DNA of 64,000 nt from Lactobacillus sp. ESL0679. GTDB taxonomy: Bacteria > Bacillota > Bacilli > Lactobacillales > Lactobacillaceae. The notes below the pieces were generated by a model that saw only the letters and a list, made by a program, of their open reading frames with translations, had not been told where the DNA came from and ran no database searches. Positions 1 through 9,276 of the stretch are shown here, piece by piece. The position numbers and the translations under genes are program-made. Every line of letters begins with the position of its first letter. The first letter of the stretch is position 1. The stretch spans positions 62,001 to 126,000 of the forward strand of contig NZ_JAQTIG010000002.1 in NCBI RefSeq assembly GCF_029433515.1, written 5' to 3'.

Positions 1-3000
1 GACAAAGAAGCTTTGAATAGTGATCCTGCTGTTTTAGCTGATGCTAAAGCCAAGGCTAAGCAAGAAGTTACTGCTGCAGCTAGTGCTGCCAATGATGCAG
101 TTGATAAGCTGACTAATCATCAAGATGGCACACCTTACACTGATGCTGAAAAGCAAGCAATTAAGGATGCCATTCAAGCGGAAGTTGCCAAGGCTAATGA
201 TGATAAGGGTACTATTGATAATGCTAATTCAGTACCTGATGTCAACACTGCTAAGCAAAATGCTCTTGATGCTATTAATAAGATTAAAGACGCATGTACG
301 AATAATAATGGTAGTGTTCTGGATCCAATTATTAGTGCTAATGAAGCTGTTCAACAAGAACAAAAGAATAAGCAAGCTGCACAAAACGCTGTAATTACTG
401 CTGCTGATAAGGCTCGTCAAGACATGGGCGTTGCTAAAGGTAGTGATGAAGCTAAGGCAATTGACCAAGCAGAGCAAGCAGCTTTGAATGCAATCAATCA
501 AGTAACAGATGACAAATATACTAATGCAGAAAATACAGGTTTAGCTGGTATAGTTGATTCTGAAAAGCAAACAGCTCAAGCCCAATTAGCCGCAGCGGAG
601 AACGCAGTTGAAAGTGCGATTGATCAGGATACTGGTTTGAGCATGGCTGATAAGGCAGCTGCTAAGCAAAGTGCACAGGCAGCTTTACAAGCAGCAGTGG
701 CCTTAGTTAATCAAGTTGAAAGTACTGATACAACGGGGGCAACCGTAGATGCTAAACAAGATGAGCTAAAGAATGCTTATAATTCAGCTAAATCACAATT
801 CACACAAGTTACTACTAATGCTGGCAATTTAAGTAATATTAAACAAGCCGCTAAAGACCGGCTGCAAGCAGCTCACGATGCAGCGATTGCTAATGGAGTA
901 GCTAAGGCAGCTGCTGATAGAGTTCAAACTGCAGCTAACAACATGATTGATCAGGCACAAGACGAGGCAGGAATCAATCAAGCTGAAGTTAATGGTGAAA
1001 AAGAATTAGCTAAGTTAGAAGTTCAAGCAGCAGCTGATACAGCTAATGATAAGATCGATCACTTAAAGCATGAAGATGGCAGTAATTATACTGAACATGA
1101 AAAGCAAGCCTTAAAGGATAAAGTTAAACAAGATCAAACTGCAGCAACAGCCGCTATTGATGCGAGTGAGACAGTGGCCGAATTAGGACAGTCCAAGAAT
1201 GATGGCATTAAGCAAATTAATCAAGATAGTGCTAATTTAGAAACAGTTAATAATATTCTTGACCATAATAAGCAAGTACAACTTGATCGGACACTAACTG
1301 CTGCCAAGAATAAGTTGCAGTCAGCCTACAATTCTGCTAAGAATAAATTGGGTAAAGGTGCTGATACTACTAAGCTTGATGCTGCTTATCAAACTGCTCT
1401 TACTAATTTACAAGCAGATTCACTAGCTGATCTTAAGCAAACAGAACTAAATGGTGAGAAAACCATTGCTAAGGGTGCTGTTGAGAGTGCCTATGATACA
1501 GCAGCTCAAAAGATTGCCCAAATGTGGCCTAATGATCATTCACAAACGGCTAAAGATAAGAAGCAAGCTTTGTTGAATGCAATTTCAGATTTACTGCGTG
1601 ATACCAATATTTCTGCTACTGGCACCATTGATCAGGCAAATGAGTCGGGAGCTATTTCGAGTGCTCGTGATACTGCTATTGATATGATTAATGAGTTAAA
1701 TAGTAATCAAGCCAAAGTTACTGATATTATTAATCATGATCAAGTAGTACAACTTGATCAAAAGTGTGATCAGGCTATTGCTAATGGTGCTGATCAAGCT
1801 AGGGTTCAACAAATTCGCGATGAAACTACTGATAAAATTAAGCAGGCTTTGCAGAATGGTGATCATGAAGCAGCTCAAAAGTATGAATTAGCGGGTGAAA
1901 AAGAAATTGCTAAACTTGAAGTTCAAGCAGCAGCTGATCAGGCTAAGGATAAAATTGATCATTTGACAACCAAGCCAGATGGGAAACCTTATACTGAAGC
2001 CGAAAAGAATGCATTGAAAAATGAAGTTATTCAAGAAATTACGCAAGCTGAGACTACCGGTGATACTAAGATTGATGATGATCAGACTGATACGTCTAAT
2101 AAGGTTAATCTAGCTAAACAGGAGGCAATTGCTCAAATTAATAAGTTGCTTGCTGGGGATCATTTAACTGCAATTATTAATAATAGTATTACTGTTGCTA
2201 AAGATAATGCTAATCAAGCAATTGCAGTAGCGGTTGCAACAGCAAATGCAGCAATTGATGCTAATAAGAATTGGAGTAAAGCTGAAAAGCAAGAACTAAA
2301 AGATCGTGTTAAGCAAGATGCCGAAAAGGGTCGAGCTAAGATTAAGACGGATCAAGACATTATTACTATTAATCATGATCGTGATACGACTATCAATCAG
2401 ATTAAGCAGGATTACACGGATCAAGCAACGATTATTGGTATTATTGGTACTAATTCATCTAGTACACCAATAACTAATACTTTGCCAGCTGCTAATAAGG
2501 TAACTTTGATGCACAATGCTTACCTTTATGATGAAAATGGTAACCGTGCCAACAAGATTGACTTGAAGGCTGGCTCAGTAGTCACGGCTTATGGCAAGCA
2601 AAAGATTAATGGTACAGAGTACTTCGTCTTGATTGACAAGGGTGCTAATAATCAGAAGTACTACTTGGTAAGCACGAATATAACTAGTGTGCACAAGACT
2701 TTGACGCATAATGCCTATGTCTACAACAAGTATGGTCAAAGAATTAAGTCTCGTCATGCATTGAAGAAGGGCACGACAATTGCTACATTCGGAAGTGCTG
2801 TTACTATTGAAGGTCGCAAGTACTACATTACTGGTGAAAACAAATACGTGAGAGTAACTAACTTTGCTAGTGATTCGACAGCTGCCACTAAGACAGTTAA
2901 GCCGCAAGCGACAGTTGCTCCAATTAGTGACAAGCCTGATGCTCCAGTTGAAAAGAAGATTATGCATAACGCATATCTTTATAATGAACAGGGTATCCGC

Positions 3001-3309
3001 ACTACTGGATTGATATTTAATGCTGGTTCAGTAATTACAACAACTGGCACTAAGTCAATTGATGGCGAAATTTACTACGGACTTGAAGACGGCTTGTATG
3101 TCAAGGCTGCTAATATTGATGCCAAGAAATTAAAGTTGAAGCACAATGCTTACATTTACGGCCAATATGGTAATCGTAAAGGTAAAAAGGTGCTTAAGAA
3201 GTCTAAGTCAATTAAGACTTACGGCAGTGCAATTTCAGTTCACGGTAAAAAATATTACATTACAGCCAAAGGAAAATTAGTTAAGAAAGCTAACTTCAAT
3301 AAGAAGTAA
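1..3309 (+). CDS. Large repetitive surface protein with C-terminal SLAP domains (5' end outside window)
   Basis: The reading frame is open from base 1, so the true start and signal peptide lie upstream; at least 1,102 residues are visible. Up to about residue 820 it is a run of alanine-, lysine- and aspartate-rich helical repeats resembling DUF1542/Rib-associated stalk repeats. Markers such as GEKELAKLEVQAAAD recur near bases 554, 990, 1450 and 1893, a period of roughly 440-460 bases (about 150 residues). Bases 2500-2870 and 2950-3306 encode two pairs of SLAP (S-layer, PF03217-type) repeats, each beginning HNAY(L/V/I)Y and containing a YY(I/L/G) strand. There is no LPXTG motif, so wall attachment is probably non-covalent through SLAP binding to wall polymers. 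The role is likely adhesion or aggregation; this is inferred from architecture, not shown. Confidence 0.85.
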   Translation, partial: DKEALNSDPAVLADAKAKAKQEVTAAASAANDAVDKLTNHQDGTPYTDAEKQAIKDAIQAEVAKANDDKGTIDNANSVPDVNTAKQNALDAINKIKDACTNNNGSVLDPIISANEAVQQEQKNKQAAQNAVITAADKARQDMGVAKGSDEAKAIDQAEQAALNAINQVTDDKYTNAENTGLAGIVDSEKQTAQAQLAAAENAVESAIDQDTGLSMADKAAAKQSAQAALQAAVALVNQVESTDTTGATVDAKQDELKNAYNSAKSQFTQVTTNAGNLSNIKQAAKDRLQAAHDAAIANGVAKAAADRVQTAANNMIDQAQDEAGINQAEVNGEKELAKLEVQAAADTANDKIDHLKHEDGSNYTEHEKQALKDKVKQDQTAATAAIDASETVAELGQSKNDGIKQINQDSANLETVNNILDHNKQVQLDRTLTAAKNKLQSAYNSAKNKLGKGADTTKLDAAYQTALTNLQADSLADLKQTELNGEKTIAKGAVESAYDTAAQKIAQMWPNDHSQTAKDKKQALLNAISDLLRDTNISATGTIDQANESGAISSARDTAIDMINELNSNQAKVTDIINHDQVVQLDQKCDQAIANGADQARVQQIRDETTDKIKQALQNGDHEAAQKYELAGEKEIAKLEVQAAADQAKDKIDHLTTKPDGKPYTEAEKNALKNEVIQEITQAETTGDTKIDDDQTDTSNKVNLAKQEAIAQINKLLAGDHLTAIINNSITVAKDNANQAIAVAVATANAAIDANKNWSKAEKQELKDRVKQDAEKGRAKIKTDQDIITINHDRDTTINQIKQDYTDQATIIGIIGTNSSSTPITNTLPAANKVTLMHNAYLYDENGNRANKIDLKAGSVVTAYGKQKINGTEYFVLIDKGANNQKYYLVSTNITSVHKTLTHNAYVYNKYGQRIKSRHALKKGTTIATFGSAVTIEGRKYYITGENKYVRVTNFASDSTAATKTVKPQATVAPISDKPDAPVEKKIMHNAYLYNEQGIRTTGLIFNAGSVITTTGTKSIDGEIYYGLEDGLYVKAANIDAKKLKLKHNAYIYGQYGNRKGKKVLKKSKSIKTYGSAISVHGKKYYITAKGKLVKKANFNKK

Positions 3310-3322
3310 ACTTTAGATAAGA

Positions 3323-3362
3323 AAATGCCCCAAATTGTTAAAATGACAATTTGGGGCATTTT
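3323..3362 (+). terminator. Rho-independent terminator of the surface protein gene
   Basis: A near-perfect hairpin with arms AAATGCCCCAAATTGT and ACAATTTGGGGCATTT and a seven-base loop is followed by a T-run, 14 bases after the stop codon. Confidence 0.92.
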
Positions 3363-3420
3363 TTGTGTTGCTGATGAAAAAAATATATTGACTTTTCAGG
3401 GGAGCAAGCTAAAGGACACA

Positions 3421-3457
3421 AAAATCCGCTAAAACTTTTAAGTTATAGCGGATTTTT
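3421..3457 (-). terminator. Terminator of the rarA unit, probably bidirectional
   Basis: The inverted repeat AAAATCCGCT / AGCGGATTTT lies just past the rarA stop. It has A/T runs on both sides, so it can act on transcripts from either direction. Confidence 0.75.
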
Positions 3458-3463
3458 AATTAG

Positions 3464-4768
3464 TTATTTTCGTTTAAGACCATCTTCCTGCATTTGGTGC
3501 AAAACTTGGTACTGTTTCTTGAAGGCTTTTTCAATTTTAGAATTACCTTTAGGAGCAAAGTATTGCTTGCCAACCAATTTATCAGGTAAATATTGTTGTG
3601 CAATCCAGTCATTAGGGTAGGCATGAGGATAAGTATAACCTGTGCCGTGACCTAACTTCTTGGCACCAGAATAGTGGGCGTCTTTTAGATCGGCTGGGAT
3701 TGCGCCAATGTCATTTTTGCGAACATCGTTAAGGGCCGCGTCAATTGCCGACATTGCACTGTTGCTCTTAGGTGAGAGTGCCAGTTCAATTACGGCGCTA
3801 GCTAAGGGAATTCGCGCTTCGGGGAAGCCCAGACTTTGAGCGGCTTGAATAGCAATGATTGCATGTTGCGCCGCGGCGGGATTGGCTAAGCCAATGTCCT
3901 CATAGGCAATGACACTTAGGCGGCGACAGATTGAGACCAAATCGCCTGATTCAATTAATCGTGCTAAGTAGTGCAGAGCTGCGTCGGTGTCAGAACCACG
4001 AATTGACTTCTGAAAGGCTGAGACAAGGTCATAATGGCCATCGCCATTGGCGTCAAAGTTCTGGCTGCGCATTTGAATGGAATCAGCCATTTCTTGCTGA
4101 GTAATGGTGAAGTTGGTGTCTTCTTTTTCGGCCGCAATTAGCTCTTGCTTGGTTGACCTAACAGCCAGCTCCAAGCCGTTTAAGGTTGCTCGCAAATCGC
4201 CATTACCTTTTTGAATTAGCAACTTTTCGGCATCATTTGTCAGTTTTACTTGGTAGTCCCCCAGACCATTTTCCTTATCGGTTAAGGCTCGGTTAATCGC
4301 TTTGGCAACATCATTTTCAGCTAATGGTTTCAGCTCGAAAATTTGGCAGCGAGAGCGAATGGCGGGGGAAATCGAGATATAAGGATTTTCAGTTGTTGCC
4401 CCAATCAGAATAATTTGCCCAGATTCAAGCAGCGGCAGAAGATAATCCTGTTTAGTTTTGTCCAAACGGTGAATTTCGTCTAATAGCAAAATCACGGTGC
4501 CGCTCATTTTGCCCTCAGCGGCTACTTGTTCCAGCTGCTTTTTACTATCTGTTGCGGCATTTAACTTCCGAAAGGCATACTTGGTTGAGCCGGCAATCGC
4601 GCTGGCAATGCTGGTTTTACCAATTCCCGGTGGCCCATAAAGGATCATCGAGGAGAGCAGCTTGGCTTCAACCATTCGGCGAATAATTTTCCCGGGACCA
4701 ATTAGGTGCTGCTGGCCGACAACTTGATCAAGATTTTGCGGACGCATGCGGTAAGCTAACGGCTTCAT
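3464..4768 (-). CDS. rarA: Replication-associated recombination protein A (RarA/MgsA AAA+ ATPase)
   Basis: The 434-residue protein has the size and order of the RarA/MgsA/WRNIP1 family, clamp-loader-like AAA+ ATPases that act at stalled replication forks. Visible motifs are a Walker A GPPGIGKTS at residues 45-53, a Walker B ILLLDEIH near 93-100, a sensor-1 GATTENP near 127, and an arginine-finger region AIRSRC near 140. The C-terminal half carries the family tetramerisation region. Its start codon shares a base with the stop of the upstream YueI-family gene, so the two are co-transcribed, downstream of rpsD. The assignment is firm; the exact cellular role is inferred from the family. Confidence 0.95.
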   Translation of the reverse strand: MKPLAYRMRPQNLDQVVGQQHLIGPGKIIRRMVEAKLLSSMILYGPPGIGKTSIASAIAGSTKYAFRKLNAATDSKKQLEQVAAEGKMSGTVILLLDEIHRLDKTKQDYLLPLLESGQIILIGATTENPYISISPAIRSRCQIFELKPLAENDVAKAINRALTDKENGLGDYQVKLTNDAEKLLIQKGNGDLRATLNGLELAVRSTKQELIAAEKEDTNFTITQQEMADSIQMRSQNFDANGDGHYDLVSAFQKSIRGSDTDAALHYLARLIESGDLVSICRRLSVIAYEDIGLANPAAAQHAIIAIQAAQSLGFPEARIPLASAVIELALSPKSNSAMSAIDAALNDVRKNDIGAIPADLKDAHYSGAKKLGHGTGYTYPHAYPNDWIAQQYLPDKLVGKQYFAPKGNSKIEKAFKKQYQVLHQMQEDGLKRK

Positions 4769-5232
4769 TAATTGCCTCCATGAAAGAGCCGATGCCAGAA
4801 GCCAGACTTCTTTGTCGTTTGGTCTAATTCCATCTTCGGCATTTCTTGTGGATAAACTTGTCCAATCTCGACGCGCATCTTATTGATGGCGGTCTTGGCG
4901 ACAACAAGAACAGCAGTGTCTTGAGCACCAGTTCGAGCAGTATCGTTATTAACTAAGGTGAAGGGAATATTGTACTGCCCGCATTTAGCTTCGATTTGAT
5001 CCAAAAATTCACCGGTTAAGTTGCCATTAATTAAGATTGAGTAATCATGATAATCGCCAAAATGGTCTAAAAAAGTTGCGGTCAATTCTGGCTTTTCAAC
5101 TTCAGTATTGTCCATTCTAACTAATACGCGCTCACGCAACGATCCTAAGAAACGGCGGCGCTCGTCGGGTTTAGTTTGTGGGGTAATTCCTTTAGCGGCA
5201 TTTTCAACGCGAGTATTTAAATCTTCTGTCAT
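4768..5232 (-). CDS. YueI family protein (DUF1694)
   Basis: I start this 154-residue protein at MTEDLN because an AAGGAAA ribosome site lies about ten bases upstream. A longer in-frame reading would run back into the rpsD terminator. The sequence matches the small cytosolic YueI/DUF1694 family of Firmicutes: ERRRFLGSLRERV near the N terminus, then GDYHDYSILINGNL, FTLVNNDT and a VGQVYP-like end. The biochemical function of this family is unknown. It overlaps rarA by one base and is translationally coupled to it. No separate promoter is obvious, so it may depend on read-through from rpsD. Confidence 0.8.
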   Translation of the reverse strand: MTEDLNTRVENAAKGITPQTKPDERRRFLGSLRERVLVRMDNTEVEKPELTATFLDHFGDYHDYSILINGNLTGEFLDQIEAKCGQYNIPFTLVNNDTARTGAQDTAVLVVAKTAINKMRVEIGQVYPQEMPKMELDQTTKKSGFWHRLFHGGN

Positions 5233-5266
5233 GGCTGAAAATTTCCTTTCTTGGGTAGCAAAAACC

Positions 5267-5290
5267 CCTCTCCAAAGTGGAAAGGGGCAT
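5267..5290 (-). terminator. rpsD terminator
   Basis: Read on the minus strand, GCCCCTTTCC-ACTT-TGGAGAGGGG is followed by TTTTTGC, directly after the rpsD stop. The stem has one mismatch, so some read-through into the YueI and rarA genes is plausible. Confidence 0.8.
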
Positions 5291-5303
5291 GCCAATGTAG
5301 AAA

Positions 5304-5915
5304 TTAAAGTAACTTGTTGTAGTATTCAACAACTAGGGCTTCGTTAATTTCTGGTTCCATTTCATCACGTTCTGGAAGACGTACAAGAGTACCTTCCAAT
5401 TTGTTGTCATCAAATGAAACAAATGATGGACGAGTTACGACTGCTTCAAGAGCATCTTTAACTTGTTGTAAGTTCTTTGACTTTTCCTTCAAGCCAATTG
5501 TTTGACCAACTTTAACTTCGTATGAAGGGATGTCAACGCGCTTGCCATCAACAGTAATGTGACCGTGGTTAACTAATTGTCTAGCTTGTTGTCTAGTAGT
5601 AGCTAAACCTAAACGGTAAACAACACTGTCCAAACGACGCTCTAACAAGATCATGAAGTTAGTACCGTGTTCACCTTCACGAATCTTACCAGCTTGAGTA
5701 AACAAAGTTCTAAATTGACGTTCGTTTAAACCGTACATCCAACGAAGCTTTTGCTTTTCGTGCAATTGCTCGCCGTATTCTGATAAACGACCACGTGAGT
5801 TAGGACCATGTTGACCAGGAGCATAGTTACGACGACTAATTTCCTTGCCAGTACCTGAAAGTGAGATACCTAATCTTCTTGAGCGTTTCCAACTTGGACC
5901 TGTATATCTTGACAT
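5304..5915 (-). CDS. rpsD: 30S ribosomal protein S4
   Basis: The 203-residue protein starts [16 protein letters not shown] and is preceded by a GGAGGATTTT ribosome site, which decides the start against a longer in-frame extension. S4 binds 16S rRNA early in 30S assembly. The S4 RNA-binding domain is visible at about residues 92-155 ([35 protein letters not shown]), and the length is typical for the zinc-free S4 of low-GC Gram-positives. It is monocistronic or leads the rarA unit. Its long leader suggests autoregulation by S4, as known in Bacillus. Confidence 0.97.
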   Translation of the reverse strand: MSRYTGPSWKRSRRLGISLSGTGKEISRRNYAPGQHGPNSRGRLSEYGEQLHEKQKLRWMYGLNERQFRTLFTQAGKIREGEHGTNFMILLERRLDSVVYRLGLATTRQQARQLVNHGHITVDGKRVDIPSYEVKVGQTIGLKEKSKNLQQVKDALEAVVTRPSFVSFDDNKLEGTLVRLPERDEMEPEINEALVVEYYNKLL

Positions 5916-6094
5916 AAAATCCTCCAATAAAATCTGATAACAGTTTCTGGAGTAAAATATTACACATAAGTTCAACATTCGTGCATCTTAATTTTCATTT
6001 TCGCCTGTTGCAGCGTCGGTTACTCGTTCACTAAAACGTATTAAGATGTTGACGTTCTTGTCACTTATAGCTGCAAATATTTTACACGAAATTA
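5916..6094 (-). promoter_or_regulatory. Structured rpsD leader, probable S4 autoregulatory site
   Basis: About 170 bases separate the promoter from the rpsD start, and no gene lies here. The leader can fold into two nested long-range helices: GTAAAATATT (5952-5961) with AATATTTTAC (6076-6085), and CATCTTAAT (5984-5992) with ATTAAGATG (6040-6048). Both are perfect complements. Firmicute rpsD leaders are known to bind S4; that this one does is inferred. Together with 6095-6258 this is the only gene-free stretch over 300 bases, and it otherwise holds only the divergent promoters of rpsD and ezrA. Confidence 0.6.
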
Positions 6095-6123
6095 ATTATA
6101 TCGGTGTTAAGCCGCTAAAGCAA
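6095..6123 (-). promoter_or_regulatory. rpsD promoter
   Basis: On the minus strand TTGCTT (6118-6123) and TATAAT (6095-6100) are separated by exactly 17 bases. This predicts a start near 6088 and a leader of about 170 bases. Confidence 0.75.
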
Positions 6124-6224
6124 GGAAAAAGGTAATTTTAACTTCTTTTGTACTTAAAAAGGGATATTTTAATAATTAAATTGCAGCTATCTTTAAAACC
6201 AGGCCCCACAGCAAGTAAGAAATT

Positions 6225-6233
6225 TGCTATAAT
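6225..6233 (+). promoter_or_regulatory. Extended -10 promoter of ezrA
   Basis: TGCTATAAT forms a perfect extended -10 element 26 bases before the ezrA start. No good -35 box is visible, as is common for extended -10 promoters. Confidence 0.6.
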
Positions 6234-6258
6234 AAAGGGTAGTTTTGGAGGAGAAATT

Positions 6259-7974
6259 ATGTCACCAACCCAATCTATAATCGTAGTAATTGTAGTTATG
6301 CTTATCTTAATTGCTGTTGCCTTTATGCTCTACATTAATCGCCGGCAATTGCGTGCAATTTTAGAGTTAGACGATTTAATTACTAAAATTGAAAAAATGC
6401 ATTTAAAGCAGGATATTGACCGGTTAAATAAGATGGATCTTGCCGGCGAGAGCCTGACAACCTTAACAACTTGGCGCAAGAGCTATGAGGAAGCAACGAG
6501 CAAGAAAATTCCGCAGGTACAAAAATTGCTGGAGCAGGCAGCTGACGAGAATGTTCACTATCGCTTGTTTAAGTCGCACCAAAATATTAAGCAGGCTCAG
6601 CAGATCATGAAGCAGACTTTTGATGATGCCAAGAATACTAAGGACGTTTTTACAGAACTACTTGAATCTAACCGAGAAAATCAGGTGCAGTATGATGCCT
6701 TGATCAAGGTTTATCATGAATTGCGCAAGAATGTTTTAGCTGATTCGTTTGATTATGGTACGGCAATCGATCAGATTGAAAATGACTTGTCAAATTTGGA
6801 GAATGACTTCGCTGAGGCTAAGAACTTGTCAGCGCAGGGCGATCAAGTTGAGGCCAAACGGATTTTGTCCAAGATCAAGGCATCTTTGGCAACAATGCAG
6901 CAAGAACTACCGCAAATTAAGCAAGGTCGCCATGAGCTAGATTCTGTCTTTCAAGATCAGCTGCAGGAGTTGTCGGAATCTTATAAAAAGATGATTGCCA
7001 ATAAGTACTACATTACTGAAATTGATGTCTTAGGTAAGATTAAAGAGATTCGCGGACAGATTACTGAAGCAGGACAATTTTTGACAGAATTAAAACTGAC
7101 AGAATTGTCTAACTATATTAAGGAGATTAAACAGGAAATTGCTGCCCTCTATGATGTTCTGACTAAAGAATACAAGGCACGGCCATTTGTTGAAGAAAAC
7201 CAAGATAAAATTCAACGGTTATTAGCACGTGAACAGGTAGAATCTAAGAACTTGGTTGCTAAATTGCGCCACATCGATGAAAGCTACGAACTGACACATG
7301 GTGAATTGGCTAAGAGTCGGCAACTGGAGCAGGAAGTCAACGACATGAACCGGAAATATACGGTTGACACGCAAAATGTGGCTGATGGTAAAGGTGTGTT
7401 TTCAGCGATTAAGGATTCGTGGCTGGGGATGCTGGAGCGTTTGCGCGAGATTGGTGAACAGCAAAAGCAAATGGCACAAGATGTCGATGGTCTATATGAT
7501 TCCGAAAATGTGGCTAATGACTCAATCAACCGTTTTAAGCAAGAGGTATCTCTTGTGTATCGGCGGTTAGAACGCAAAAAGTTGCCGGGAAATCCTGATA
7601 CCTTTGTTCAAATGTATACCTTGGTAATCAACGAGATTGGTCATGTTGCTAAGGAATTAGGTGAAGTTAGAATTAACATGGAAAAGATTTCTAACGAGTT
7701 AATTCAAATTTCTGACGACGTTGAGCGTTTGAAACGTGAAGCCGATGACATCATTAATTCAGCAGATTTAGTTGAATTGACCATGCAGTATGCCAACAAG
7801 TATTCTGACAATGATGCAATTAAACGAGCGCAAAAGAAGACGATGCAGCTTTATAGTCAGGAGTACAACTATAAGGAAGCTTTAGACACAATTGCGACGG
7901 CAATTGAGAAGGCTGAACCTGGATCATATCAGCGGTTAGAGAATTTGTACTATTCTGATAAAAAGAATGAATAA
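6259..7974 (+). CDS. ezrA: Septation ring formation regulator EzrA
   Basis: EzrA is a membrane-anchored spectrin-like protein that restrains FtsZ ring assembly and links division to wall synthesis. I start the 571-residue protein at MSPTQS because GGAGGAG lies directly upstream; this gives the family length of about 570. Residues 5-24 form one transmembrane helix, followed by RRQLRAILELD and then a long, nearly continuous coiled coil. Its position before a cysteine desulfurase-thiI pair is the usual one in lactobacilli and bacilli. It has its own promoter and terminator. Confidence 0.93.
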   Translation: MSPTQSIIVVIVVMLILIAVAFMLYINRRQLRAILELDDLITKIEKMHLKQDIDRLNKMDLAGESLTTLTTWRKSYEEATSKKIPQVQKLLEQAADENVHYRLFKSHQNIKQAQQIMKQTFDDAKNTKDVFTELLESNRENQVQYDALIKVYHELRKNVLADSFDYGTAIDQIENDLSNLENDFAEAKNLSAQGDQVEAKRILSKIKASLATMQQELPQIKQGRHELDSVFQDQLQELSESYKKMIANKYYITEIDVLGKIKEIRGQITEAGQFLTELKLTELSNYIKEIKQEIAALYDVLTKEYKARPFVEENQDKIQRLLAREQVESKNLVAKLRHIDESYELTHGELAKSRQLEQEVNDMNRKYTVDTQNVADGKGVFSAIKDSWLGMLERLREIGEQQKQMAQDVDGLYDSENVANDSINRFKQEVSLVYRRLERKKLPGNPDTFVQMYTLVINEIGHVAKELGEVRINMEKISNELIQISDDVERLKREADDIINSADLVELTMQYANKYSDNDAIKRAQKKTMQLYSQEYNYKEALDTIATAIEKAEPGSYQRLENLYYSDKKNE

Positions 7975-7980
7975 AGTTTA

Positions 7981-8016
7981 AAAACAATTTTAGGAAGATC
8001 CTAGAATTGTTTTTTA
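7981..8016 (+). terminator. ezrA terminator
   Basis: ACAATTTTAGG and CCTAGAATTGT pair with one G-U wobble across a five-base loop, followed by TTTTTT, seven bases after the stop codon. Confidence 0.88.
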
Positions 8017-8034
8017 CTTTAAAATGATTATTAA

Positions 8035-8063
8035 TTGAAGCAAAACTATATTTAAGTTACAAT
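8035..8063 (+). promoter_or_regulatory. Promoter of the cysteine desulfurase-thiI operon
   Basis: TTGAAG (8035-8040) and TACAAT (8058-8063) are 17 bases apart, upstream of a GAGGGGG ribosome site and a GTG start. Confidence 0.65.
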
Positions 8064-8115
8064 TTATAAGTTGAAGAAGTGGCTCAGTGGGCCTTTTTGA
8101 GGGGGAGTAAAGTCT

Positions 8116-9273
8116 GTGATTTATTTTGACAATAGTGCGACAACTAAGATCGATCCGGCAGTGTTAGCTACTTATGATCAAGTTGCACAAAACATTTGGG
8201 GGAATCCGTCTAGTTTACATAAAATGGGCGATCGCGCGTTTCAATTATTGACGAGTTCGCGCAAGCAAATTGCCAGTTTGTTAGGTACTAAACAGGATGA
8301 AATTTTCTTTACTTCTGGTGGAACTGAATCCAATAATCTGGCAATTAAGGGAACAGCAATTCAGAAACGTGAATTTGGTAAGCACATCATTACTTCAAGT
8401 GTGGAACATGCTTCTGTTGCCAACGCGTTTAATGCCTTAGAGAACTTGGGCTATCGGGTTACGCGGCTTCCGGTTGATAAAGAGGGTCGCGTGAACGTTA
8501 ATGATTTGCGCAATGCCATTGATACGGACACAACCATGGTTTCAATTATGGGTGTCAACAATGAAATTGGGACAATCCAACCGATTGAGGCCATCAGTGA
8601 TTTACTAACCAACTACCCAACAATTCAATTCCACGTTGATAATGTTCAGGCTCTTGGGAAAAATATTTGGCCGCGAGTATTTACTCCGCGTGTTGACTTG
8701 TCGAGCTTATCAGCACACAAGTTCCATGCGCCACGTGGTATTGGTATTTTATATAAAAAAGAAGGCAAAATGCTGTCGCCACTGCATGATGGTGGTGGCC
8801 AAGAAAAAGGTTTGCGGTCTGGTACGGAAAACTTACCGGCAATTGCGGCAATGGCGAAGGCTGTGCGCTTATTGCTGACTGATGAGGCCGCTAAAGCTGA
8901 CCGCGAAGCTGCAATTAAGCAAAGAATTGTTAATTATTTGCAAGATAAGCCGGGAATCAAAATTTTCTCACCGGTCAGTGCCGGCTTTACACCACATATT
9001 TTGTGCTTTGCACTTGAAGGGATTCGGGGAGAAACCTTGGTGCACACGCTAGAAGAATATGATATTTATACGTCAACAACTTCTGCCTGTGCTTCAACTA
9101 AGACTGATGAAGCCAGCACCTTGGTGTCAATGCACGTTGACGACAAGATTGCGACCAGCGCAATTCGGCTAAGCTTCGATGAGAGTAACACAATAGAAGA
9201 AGCTGATGAATTTATCGCTGTCTTTGAGAAGATTTACCAGCATTTTGCTAAAATTAATCATTTGGGAGAATAA
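8116..9273 (+). CDS. Cysteine desulfurase (NifS/IscS-like), partner of ThiI
   Basis: The 385-residue fold-type I PLP enzyme would remove sulfur from cysteine as a persulfide. The PLP-lysine is K202 in SAHKFHAPRG, the cofactor-binding aspartate is in HVDNVQ (D175), and the catalytic cysteine is C324 in TSACAST. The start is GTG with a strong GAGGGGG site. It ends three bases before thiI, so the two form an operon, and by analogy with NifZ-ThiI of Bacillus it probably supplies sulfur for 4-thiouridine. A second paralogue at 37514 sits next to mnmA. Confidence 0.92.
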   Translation: MIYFDNSATTKIDPAVLATYDQVAQNIWGNPSSLHKMGDRAFQLLTSSRKQIASLLGTKQDEIFFTSGGTESNNLAIKGTAIQKREFGKHIITSSVEHASVANAFNALENLGYRVTRLPVDKEGRVNVNDLRNAIDTDTTMVSIMGVNNEIGTIQPIEAISDLLTNYPTIQFHVDNVQALGKNIWPRVFTPRVDLSSLSAHKFHAPRGIGILYKKEGKMLSPLHDGGGQEKGLRSGTENLPAIAAMAKAVRLLLTDEAAKADREAAIKQRIVNYLQDKPGIKIFSPVSAGFTPHILCFALEGIRGETLVHTLEEYDIYTSTTSACASTKTDEASTLVSMHVDDKIATSAIRLSFDESNTIEEADEFIAVFEKIYQHFAKINHLGE

Positions 9274-9276
9274 TTA

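Noticed and set aside
1-2400. Possible CRISPR or tandem-repeat array in the repetitive first gene
   Set aside because: The repeats are protein-coding, diverged and about 450 bases long, with no short identical repeats and spacers.
2575-2967. A 130-codon minus-strand frame opposite the SLAP region
   Set aside because: It is the shadow of a biased repetitive coding sequence; there is no start signal and the composition follows the plus strand.
5233-5295. N-terminal extension of the YueI-family gene
   Set aside because: The extension encodes the rpsD terminator region, and a good ribosome site lies before the internal ATG at 5232.
5916-5978. N-terminal extension of rpsD
   Set aside because: The first 21 codons lie in the leader; GGAGG precedes the true ATG, which gives the universal MSRY start.
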